The position numbers were made by a program, and so were the translations under genes. The notes beneath the pieces were generated by a model. The model was not told the origin of the DNA, ran no database searches, and saw nothing but the letters and a program-made list of their open reading frames with translations. From contig NZ_CAJPMA010000047.1 of NCBI RefSeq assembly GCF_905371695.1, forward strand, positions 1-12,438: a DNA stretch of 12,438 nucleotides. Direction: 5' to 3'. Numbering within the stretch: the first letter of the stretch is position 1; each line of letters opens with the position of its first letter. This stretch comes from an uncultured Campylobacter sp. (GTDB taxonomy: Bacteria > Campylobacterota > Campylobacteria > Campylobacterales > Campylobacteraceae). Shown piece by piece: positions 6,861 through 12,438 of this stretch.

Positions 6861-7418
6861 TTAACGTTCGCGTTTAAAACAGCTTACCAAATGATCGTCT
6901 ACCGCTCCCATGCTTTGCAAAAACGCATACGCCGTGGTAGAGCCGAAAAACTTAAACCCGCACTTTTTCATATCTTCGGCTAGCGCATCGCTCAGCGGCG
7001 TAGTCGCGGGCACCTCGCCCACGCTCGTCCAGTTATTAACTATCCGCCGCCCGCCCGTAAAACGGCATAAATACGCGTAAAAGCCGCCGAATTCGCGCTT
7101 GATAGCCAAAAAAGCCTTGGCATTTGCCGCGAGCGAGGTTAGCTTCGCGCGATTTTTAATTATCCCCTCGGTTTGCATCAGCGCGTCTATTTTCGCACCG
7201 TCGTACTCTGCTAGAATTTGCGGGTCAAAGCCGTCAAACGCCGCTCTCATCGCTTCGCGCTTTTTTAACACGACGTGCCAGCTAATACCGGCTTGCATGC
7301 TTTCTAGCACGATCATTTCAAAAAGTTTGCGATCGTCCGTCTGTAACTCGCCCCACTCGTCGTCGTGATAAGCGCGGTATAAATCGTCTTTCTCGCACCA
7401 AGGGCAGCGTTTTTTCAT
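6861..7418 (-). CDS. tag: DNA-3-methyladenine glycosylase I
   Basis: Base-excision repair enzyme that removes 3-methyladenine (and 3-methylguanine) from alkylated DNA; cytosolic, helix-hairpin-helix superfamily. The 185 residues match the usual Tag length. Diagnostic motifs are CPWCEKDDLYRAYHDDEWG at the N-terminus, LESMQAGISW (about 38-47, with Glu39 equivalent to the E. coli binding-pocket glutamate), KKREAMRAAF, GFKFFGSTTAYAFLQSMGAV and DDHLVSC. The zinc ligands expected from E. coli Tag are all present as C5, H18, H176 and C180. The ATG is preceded by AAAGGAAA at good spacing. It is the last gene of the minus-strand operon. The 190-odd bases before it are the only large gap there and contain a hairpin just upstream of the RBS, so it may be partly separately controlled. 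Confidence 0.95.
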   Translation of the reverse strand: MKKRCPWCEKDDLYRAYHDDEWGELQTDDRKLFEMIVLESMQAGISWHVVLKKREAMRAAFDGFDPQILAEYDGAKIDALMQTEGIIKNRAKLTSLAANAKAFLAIKREFGGFYAYLCRFTGGRRIVNNWTSVGEVPATTPLSDALAEDMKKCGFKFFGSTTAYAFLQSMGAVDDHLVSCFKRER

Positions 7419-7603
7419 GATTTTCCTTTATTTTTCGGCGTATACGTTTCGCCGATAACGTAAAATTTTTTTAAAAATAAAATAAGCGGCTTAAAAATTT
7501 TATGAGGCGGACGCGCAGGCGCCGCGTAAGCGGAAAGTCCTGCGAATTTAAGCGCGACTTTCGCATACGGACTCGAAACGGCTAAGTAAAAAATGTAAAG
7601 CAA
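7415..7603 (-). CDS. Doubtful 62-residue open frame between hydrolase gene and tag
   Basis: I do not recognise this protein. A TTG-initiated frame fills the gap between two operon genes almost exactly. It begins eight bases past the hydrolase stop and ends in an ATGA overlap with the tag start, the layout seen elsewhere in this operon. The product would be basic and moderately hydrophobic (e.g. KIFKPLILFLKKFYVIG), without a clear domain. Against it: no Shine-Dalgarno sequence, a TTG start, an alanine/proline-rich stretch that looks non-coding, and a hairpin within its 3' end. It could instead be an untranslated leader of tag. Probably not a gene. Confidence 0.2.
   Translation of the reverse strand: MLYIFYLAVSSPYAKVALKFAGLSAYAAPARPPHKIFKPLILFLKKFYVIGETYTPKNKGKS
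7435..7455 (-). promoter_or_regulatory. Hairpin just upstream of the tag ribosome binding site
   Basis: A six-base-pair stem (TCGGCG at 7435-7440 with CGCCGA at 7450-7455) encloses a nine-base loop. On the tag transcript it ends about 7 bases before the AAAGGAAA ribosome binding site. It could insulate tag, act as a processing site or modulate translation. No U-run follows, so it is not a standard terminator. Confidence 0.35.
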
Positions 7604-7611
7604 AAGGCGCG

Positions 7612-8415
7612 CTAACCGCTAAATTTAGCCCCCAGCGCGTTAAACCCCCATAGGTTCCTAGCGCTTGAAAGCTCTTTTTTGTTCGGTTCTACTATCATCA
7701 TCTCCTCGTTCGCTCCCAGCCGTTCGCAAATTTCGCCGAAAGGATTAATCAAAAAGCTATCGCCGTAAAAGCTCCACTGCTCGCCGTTTGCGCCTTTTTG
7801 CTTGTAAGCGCCGATGCGATTTACGCGAAGTACGTAGACGTTGTGGGTAAAAGCGCGCATTTTTAGCAGCTCTTCCCAGCGCGCGTGCGTCTCGAACGTG
7901 CTTGCCGTAGGCACTACGACTAGATCGACCTTTTTACTCGCCAAAGCCTGCCAGCACGCGTCAAAATGCGCTTCAAAGCCGCTTACGACGCCTACTTTGA
8001 GCTTGTCGCAGTTAAACGTCAAAATTTCGCCGCCGCTAGCCTCGTTCGCGTAAAATTTCGCCTCGTTCCAATGCGCGTAAGGCATCAAAATTTTCTGTTC
8101 GCAAAATTTACTCTGAGCGGGGCCAAATTTAGCCAAAAATTTTACCGGCTTGCCCGCGCGCACCGATACGACGGGAGCTACGACGGTTAGGTCGTATTTT
8201 TTAGCCAGCGTGCTTATGCTTTGCTTTTTTTGCTCGCTTTGAGCTTTTATCATACCCATAGGCATGGTTTCAAGCTCTTTAAAAAAGCTGTTTAGTACGT
8301 ATTCGCCAATCGCCACGAGTTTTACGCCCTTATCCGCGCAAATGCGAAAATAAAAATCCAGCCTTGCATCGCTCATAGGCAGCGTAGGCAGCTGTAAAGC
8401 GCAAATTTTACTCAT
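7612..8415 (-). CDS. Nitrilase/carbon-nitrogen hydrolase superfamily protein, nucleophile Cys missing
   Basis: 267 residues with the nitrilase fold, whose members usually cleave amides, nitriles or carbamoyl groups with a Glu-Lys-Cys triad. The general base Glu38 (LVAIGEYVLNSFF) and the catalytic Lys108 (EQKILMPYAHWNE) are visible. At the place of the nucleophile (usual pattern GVLICYD) the sequence reads KVGVVSGFEAHF, so the expected Cys is Gly146; the nearest Cys is C154, eight residues on. The C-terminal part (VVVPTASTF, RAFTHNVYVLRVNRIG, YGDSFLINPFGEI) is normal for the family. Unless C154 substitutes, this is a pseudoenzyme or binding protein. I recall the C. jejuni counterpart near Cj1056c, which is also annotated as a putative hydrolase. 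The ATG lies inside the last eight bases of xseB, implying coupled translation. The substrate is unknown. Confidence 0.85.
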   Translation of the reverse strand: MSKICALQLPTLPMSDARLDFYFRICADKGVKLVAIGEYVLNSFFKELETMPMGMIKAQSEQKKQSISTLAKKYDLTVVAPVVSVRAGKPVKFLAKFGPAQSKFCEQKILMPYAHWNEAKFYANEASGGEILTFNCDKLKVGVVSGFEAHFDACWQALASKKVDLVVVPTASTFETHARWEELLKMRAFTHNVYVLRVNRIGAYKQKGANGEQWSFYGDSFLINPFGEICERLGANEEMMIVEPNKKELSSARNLWGFNALGAKFSG

Positions 8416-8596
8416 CGGCTTGCTTTATTATTAGCTCGGCGCGTTCTAAAATTTCGCGCGCCTCTTCGATTAGCTTTTTGCCTCGCTCGTGTAGCTCGAC
8501 GCTTTGTTCCAAGCTGACGCTCGGGTCGTTTAGTTTGGCTAAAATTTCGTTTGCCTGCTTTACTTTTTCCTCAAAATTTTGCGCGTTCTCGCTCAT
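8408..8596 (-). CDS. xseB: Exodeoxyribonuclease VII small subunit
   Basis: Small subunit that coats the helical arms of the XseA catalytic subunit in exonuclease VII, which degrades single-stranded DNA to oligonucleotides. The 62-residue protein is short, acidic and helical. It shows the family pattern FEEKVKQANEILAKLNDPSVSLEQSVELHERGxKLIEEA, here from residue 8 to about 46, followed by a short helical tail. The ATG lies in an ATGA overlap with the metX stop, and the 3' end overlaps the next gene by eight bases. xseA is not in the window. I recall a short coiled-coil protein (Cj1057c) in the same place beside guaB in C. jejuni, which is probably the same gene. Confidence 0.9.
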   Translation of the reverse strand: MSENAQNFEEKVKQANEILAKLNDPSVSLEQSVELHERGKKLIEEAREILERAELIIKQADE

Positions 8597-9702
8597 TTTT
8601 CTAAAATTTCCTTTACGTATTTATCGAATTTATGCGTCTCGACTAAAAACGCGTCGTGTCCGTAGTCGCTATCAATCTCTATATATTCGCAAAGATCCGT
8701 GCGCCCCGTAGCCTTAAAAGCGTCGTAAATCTCGCGCATGCAGCTAGGCGGGAAGAGTAAATCGCCGCTAAACGCGATCAGATAGAGTTTGGCGCGAATC
8801 GGAGCCAACGCATGCGCTAAGTCGTCGTAGTGGCGAGTGCAGTCAAAGATATTCATCATCTTAGCGATATAAAGGTAGCTTAGCGGGTCAAAGCGGCGCG
8901 GGAAGTTATAGCCGTTGTATTCGAGGTATCTGTCGATCTGAAATCGCCCCGTAAGCTCGTAAAGTCCGTCCGTCTCGACGTAGTTTCGCCCGAATTTACT
9001 CTCCATCGAGCTAGGGCTTAAAAAGCTAATGTGCCCCGCCATCCGTCCGAACGCCAGCCCGTCTAGTCCGCTATTTGCGATGTCCTTAGGGTCGTATTGT
9101 CCGTTTTTAAAATTCGGGTCCCTTAAAATCGCTTCGATACCTATTTTATTAAACGCGATCGCCCACGCCTTGGTCTGATAAGTGCTAGCCATCATAACGA
9201 CGTTTTTAGCAAACCGCGGAAACTCTATCGCATAGCAAAGCGCCTGCATTCCGCCCAGGCTGCCGCCGATCACCGCGTGCGCGCCGTTTATGCCTAACTT
9301 TTCAAATAGCCTAATCTGCGCCTTTACGACGTCGCTAATAGTAAGCACGGGAAAGCGTAAACGATACTGCCGCCCGGTGCTAGGCTCGGTGCTAAGCGGG
9401 TTGGTCGAGCCATAGCAAGAGCCTAGAATACTAACGCAAATAACGAAAAATTTATCCGTATCTACGCCCTTGCCGCTACCTATTAACGCATCCCACCAGC
9501 CGGCTTTATCGTCGCTTTTTTCGTATCTGCCCGCAGCGTGGCGAGAGCCAGTTAACGCGTGGCAGACGACGATAACGTTGCTTTTATCCGCGTTTAGCTC
9601 GCCGTAAGTCTCATAAGCCAGCTCGAACTCGGGCAGTATACGACCGCTCTCTAAATAAAGCGGTTCGTTAAATTTTAGCTTTCCGGTGCGTAAATTTAGC
9701 AC
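8593..9702 (-). CDS. metX: Homoserine O-acetyltransferase (MetX)
   Basis: Alpha/beta-hydrolase-fold enzyme that acylates L-homoserine from acyl-CoA, the entry step of methionine synthesis by sulfhydrylation or transsulfuration. The 369 residues match the family. The triad is Ser148 in GGSLGGMQAL, Asp314 in FSGDLLFPP and His349 in DYGHDAFL. Also visible are the oxyanion-loop segment VVCHALTGS, the signature LGSCYGSTNP, and the lid-region motif MAGHISFLSPSSMESKFGR. Acetyl- versus succinyl-CoA use cannot be settled by eye. The start is GTG, overlapping the guaB stop by one base (TAGTG), with no Shine-Dalgarno of its own, so it likely depends on re-initiation after guaB. No metW or sulfhydrylase gene is adjacent. 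In my memory of C. jejuni, metX is not beside guaB. Confidence 0.93.
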   Translation of the reverse strand: MLNLRTGKLKFNEPLYLESGRILPEFELAYETYGELNADKSNVIVVCHALTGSRHAAGRYEKSDDKAGWWDALIGSGKGVDTDKFFVICVSILGSCYGSTNPLSTEPSTGRQYRLRFPVLTISDVVKAQIRLFEKLGINGAHAVIGGSLGGMQALCYAIEFPRFAKNVVMMASTYQTKAWAIAFNKIGIEAILRDPNFKNGQYDPKDIANSGLDGLAFGRMAGHISFLSPSSMESKFGRNYVETDGLYELTGRFQIDRYLEYNGYNFPRRFDPLSYLYIAKMMNIFDCTRHYDDLAHALAPIRAKLYLIAFSGDLLFPPSCMREIYDAFKATGRTDLCEYIEIDSDYGHDAFLVETHKFDKYVKEILEK

Positions 9703-11150
9703 TAATTTACTTTGTAATTAGGCGCTTCGTGAGTAATAACTACGTCGTGGACGTGGCTTTCTTTTAATCCGGCGCTTGAAATTTCGACAAATTGCGCTTT
9801 TTCTTGCAGCGTATGGATATCTTTCGCGCCCATGTAGCCCATCGAACTTCTAAGGCCGCCTAGCAGCTGATGCACGACGTCTCTTATATTGCCCGCATAA
9901 GGTACGCGTCCCTCTATGCCCTCGGGAACTAGCTTATCTTGCGCGGTGCCTTCTTGAAAATAGCGGTCCGAGCTACCCTTAGTCATCGCGCCGATACTTC
10001 CCATGCCGCGGTAGACTTTATATTGCCTGCCTTGAAAGGTAATTAGCTCGCCCGGGCTTTCTTCGCAGCCTGCCAGCAAGCTTCCGGCCATTATACTATC
10101 AGCCCCCGCCGCTAGCGCTTTGGCTACGTCGCCCGAATACTTTATACCGCCGTCGGCGATTATCGGTACGCCGTATTTTTTAGCCTCTCTGGCGCAGTCG
10201 TCGATGGCTGAAATTTGCGGTACGCCCACGCCGGCTACTATGCGGGTGGTGCAGATAGAGCCAGGGCCTATGCCTACTTTTATACCGTCCGCGCCCGCCG
10301 CGGCCAGGTCGCTAACGGCGGCGGGATTTGCTATATTTCCCACGACGACGTCTACTCGCAAATTCGCCTTAACCCATTTTAAAGTATCGATAATACCCTT
10401 TGAGTGTCCGTGCGCGGAGTCGATCACGATAGCATCCACGCCGGCTTCTACGAGCGCTTTGGCTCTATCGTAGTGTCCTACGCCGATCGCCGCCGCCACG
10501 CGAAGACGTCCGTAAGCGTCTTTATTCGCATTTGGATATTCTTTACGCTTTTTAAGATCTTTTATCGTGATTAAGCCCTCTAAATGGCCGCTCTCGTCGA
10601 TGATAGGCAGCTTTTCTACGCGGTTTTGGCTAAAAATTTTCTCCGCGTCGTCTAGCGTGCAGCCCTTAGGCGCGGTGATTAGCGGCGCCTTGGTCATTCG
10701 CTCTTTTACGCGCGTGTTGCGATCGGTCTCAAAGCGCAAATCGCGGTTAGTTAAAATTCCGATTAATATATTTTTGCCGTCTACCACGGGGACGCCCGAA
10801 ATGTGCAGATCCGCCATTAGATCAAGCGCCTCGCCCACGCTGGCGTCGGGGCTAATGGAAATAGGATCGATGATTACGCCGCTCTCGCTTTTTTTCACGC
10901 GGCGCACCTCTTTTACCTGACTTTCCACGTCCATATTTTTATGTATCACGCCGATACCGCCCAGACGCGCCATCATGATGGCTGTGCGGTGCTCGGTGAC
11001 GGTATCCATCGCCGCCGATACGACCGGTATATTTAGCGAGACGTTTTTACTAAATTTAGTCTGGATATTTACCTCTTTGGGTAAAATTTCGGAGTATTGC
11101 GGCACCAAAAGCACGTCGTCGAAAGTCAGCGCTTTTTTGATAATTTTCAT
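9702..11150 (-). CDS. guaB: Inosine-5'-monophosphate dehydrogenase
   Basis: Oxidises IMP to XMP with NAD+, the committed step of guanine nucleotide synthesis; cytosolic tetramer. The 482 residues match bacterial enzymes of about 485. The barrel begins with KALTFDDVLLVPQYSEI. Two CBS domains are inserted at about 93-205 (GVIIDPISI, HISGVPVVD, LPIIDESG). The barrel then resumes with DSAHGHS (244-250) and the substrate loop GIGPGSICTTR, whose catalytic Cys is C300. The flap holds the S394-D395-R396-Y397 motif with the Arg-Tyr pair. The ATG has an AAAAGGA site six bases upstream that overlaps the end of gatA, leaving three bases between the genes. The stop overlaps the metX start by one base. C. 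jejuni has gatA-guaB in the same order (Cj1059c-Cj1058c, from memory). Confidence 0.98.
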   Translation of the reverse strand: MKIIKKALTFDDVLLVPQYSEILPKEVNIQTKFSKNVSLNIPVVSAAMDTVTEHRTAIMMARLGGIGVIHKNMDVESQVKEVRRVKKSESGVIIDPISISPDASVGEALDLMADLHISGVPVVDGKNILIGILTNRDLRFETDRNTRVKERMTKAPLITAPKGCTLDDAEKIFSQNRVEKLPIIDESGHLEGLITIKDLKKRKEYPNANKDAYGRLRVAAAIGVGHYDRAKALVEAGVDAIVIDSAHGHSKGIIDTLKWVKANLRVDVVVGNIANPAAVSDLAAAGADGIKVGIGPGSICTTRIVAGVGVPQISAIDDCAREAKKYGVPIIADGGIKYSGDVAKALAAGADSIMAGSLLAGCEESPGELITFQGRQYKVYRGMGSIGAMTKGSSDRYFQEGTAQDKLVPEGIEGRVPYAGNIRDVVHQLLGGLRSSMGYMGAKDIHTLQEKAQFVEISSAGLKESHVHDVVITHEAPNYKVN

Positions 11151-11153
11151 CGT

Positions 11154-12438
11154 CTATCCTTTTATTAAATTTTCCAAACTTAACGCCCCATCGAGCACGC
11201 TTTGCTCGTCCCACGCCCTACCGATAAGCTGCGCCGATACGCTTAAATTTTCGCTTACTTTCGCGACCGGCACCGAGATAGCCGGAAGTCCCGCTAGATT
11301 TACGCTAATCGTGTAAATATCGCTTAAATACGCCGTTAGCGGATCGCTAAGCGCGCCGAATTTTGGAGCCGCGCCCGGAGCTACTGGCATAAAAATAAGG
11401 TCGGCTTCGCTTAAAATTTTCTCGTACTGGGCCTTGATATGAGCGCGCGCTTTTTGCGCTTTAATGTAATACGCGTCGTAATATCCGCTACTAAGCACGA
11501 AAGTGCCCAGCAAAATTCGCCTCTTCACTTCTTCGCCGAAGCCTTCCGAGCGGGAATTTACGTATAAATCTTTTAAATTTTTAGCTTCCGCGCGCCTGCC
11601 GTAGCGCACGCCGTCGTATCGGCTTAAATTCGCGCTGGCTTCGGCGGTGGCGATGATATAATAAGCCGCCACGTCGTATTTGGAATCTTCAAGATCGCGG
11701 TAGATTATCTTATGTCCGTGCGATTTTAGCTTTTCTATGGCCGCTAAAAGCGCGGTTTTAGTTTCGGCGGAGGCGTTATTTACGTAGTTTTCTATAACAC
11801 AGATAGTTAGCTTTCTCTCGCCGTTTAGATTAGGCGCGGTAGGGGTAAAATTTAGCTCCGCGCTCGTACTGTCCTTGTCGTCGCGGCCAGCGATAACGTC
11901 GAATAAAATCGCCGCGTCCTCGACGTTTTGCGCGATCGGGCCGATTTGATCGAGCGAACTGGAATACGCCCCTAGCCCGTAGCGGCTCACGCGTCCGTAA
12001 GTGGGCTTAAAGCCTACGCAGCCGCAAAATGCCGCAGGCTGGCGTATGGAACCGCCCGTATCGCTTCCAAGGGCCGCCACCGCAAGTCCCGCCGCTACCG
12101 CAGCCGCCGAGCCGCCCGAGCTGCCGCCCGGTACGTGAGCGCGGTTTAGCGGATTTAGCGTCTTGCCGTAGTAGCTGCTCTCAGTCGTGCTTCCCATCGC
12201 GAATTCGTCCATATTCGTGCGGCCAAACGGCGCAAGTCCCGCCGCAAGCAGCTTTTCTACGACGGTCGCGTTGTAAGGCGCTACGTAGCCTTGTAAAATT
12301 TTAGACGCACTAGTTACCGCCCAACCGCTTACTTGAATGTTGTCTTTTATCGCGATTGGCACGCCGTTTCCAAGCTTATTTAAAGGCTCGTCCGTCAGTT
12401 GCTCGACGTATGCTCCCAGCGTCTTATCCGCTAAAATT
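11154..12438 (-). CDS. gatA: Asp-tRNA(Asn)/Glu-tRNA(Gln) amidotransferase subunit A (5' partial)
   Basis: Glutaminase subunit of the GatCAB complex, which converts misacylated Glu-tRNA(Gln) and Asp-tRNA(Asn) to the cognate amides; ammonia from glutamine passes to GatB. The reading frame continues to the right edge, so the start is missing and the GTG at 12362 is an internal Val codon. 427 residues are visible (numbered from 12437). The amidase-signature triad is intact: Lys31 in VPIAIKDNI, cis-Ser106 in PGGSSGGSAAA and nucleophile Ser130 in DTGGSIRQPAAF. These are 75 and 24 residues apart, the same spacing as in S. aureus GatA (79, 154, 178). By that numbering up to about 48 N-terminal residues are absent. 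The MPVAPGAAP segment near the C-terminus is also typical. It precedes guaB by three bases and is the most upstream visible gene of this operon, whose promoter is outside. Confidence 0.96.
   Translation of the reverse strand, partial: ILADKTLGAYVEQLTDEPLNKLGNGVPIAIKDNIQVSGWAVTSASKILQGYVAPYNATVVEKLLAAGLAPFGRTNMDEFAMGSTTESSYYGKTLNPLNRAHVPGGSSGGSAAAVAAGLAVAALGSDTGGSIRQPAAFCGCVGFKPTYGRVSRYGLGAYSSSLDQIGPIAQNVEDAAILFDVIAGRDDKDSTSAELNFTPTAPNLNGERKLTICVIENYVNNASAETKTALLAAIEKLKSHGHKIIYRDLEDSKYDVAAYYIIATAEASANLSRYDGVRYGRRAEAKNLKDLYVNSRSEGFGEEVKRRILLGTFVLSSGYYDAYYIKAQKARAHIKAQYEKILSEADLIFMPVAPGAAPKFGALSDPLTAYLSDIYTISVNLAGLPAISVPVAKVSENLSVSAQLIGRAWDEQSVLDGALSLENLIKG
11157..11163 (-). promoter_or_regulatory. 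guaB: guaB ribosome binding site inside the end of gatA
   Basis: On the minus strand this reads AAAAGGA, six bases before the guaB ATG. It lies in the last codons of gatA, so ribosomes finishing gatA uncover it. It confirms the guaB start. Confidence 0.7.

Noticed and set aside
10120..11316. Several plus-strand frames of 110-120 codons opposite guaB and gatA.
   Set aside because: They mirror conserved minus-strand genes and have no ribosome binding sites or family features.
12360..12362. GTG as the start of gatA.
   Set aside because: It encodes a Val inside the conserved GVPIAIKDN segment; the frame continues upstream to the right edge with family-like residues.

Overview
The window looks like a chromosomal segment from a Campylobacter-type epsilonproteobacterium. 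The protein sequences (DnaJ, the RacR/RacS pair, a 189-residue RecR, GatA, GuaB) resemble Campylobacter versions. The tight overlapping gene packing and the abundance of AAATTT words also fit. The many GCG/GCC codons suggest a relatively GC-rich member, such as the curvus/rectus/showae/gracilis group, rather than C. jejuni. The genus-level placement is an inference from remembered families, not from a search. I see no rRNA, tRNA, insertion sequence, prophage, CRISPR array or large repeat, and no gene-free stretch longer than about 200 bases.

Layout. (1) The left edge up to 2773 (+) holds one long gene, cut at its 5' end, for a membrane protein built like a hybrid sensor histidine kinase but with the phosphoacceptor His and the ATP-binding motifs eroded. 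(2) 2974-4077 (-) is dnaJ, convergent with gene 1 and divergent from the next operon. (3) 4199-6689 (+) is racR-racS-recR, joined by two ATGA stop/start overlaps. It starts from a good TATAAT promoter in the dnaJ-racR spacer. (4) 6861 to the right edge (-) is a dense operon transcribed in the order gatA, guaB, metX, xseB, a nitrilase-superfamily gene, and tag. Most neighbours overlap by 1-8 bases or are 3 bases apart. The only larger gap lies just before tag. gatA runs off the right edge.

Functions. dnaJ is a zinc-finger co-chaperone. racRS is a two-component system linked in C. jejuni to low-oxygen respiration and growth, and recR is a recombination mediator co-transcribed with it. The minus-strand operon mixes essential housekeeping functions: Glu-tRNA(Gln)/Asp-tRNA(Asn) amidotransferase subunit A, GMP synthesis, methionine synthesis, the exonuclease VII small subunit and alkylation-damage repair. 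No shared pathway ties these together.

The items most worth a second look are two apparent pseudoenzymes. One is the histidine-kinase-like protein at the left edge, with a single histidine in 923 visible residues. The other is the carbon-nitrogen hydrolase-like protein, whose nucleophile cysteine position is glycine. No clearly new multi-gene system is evident.
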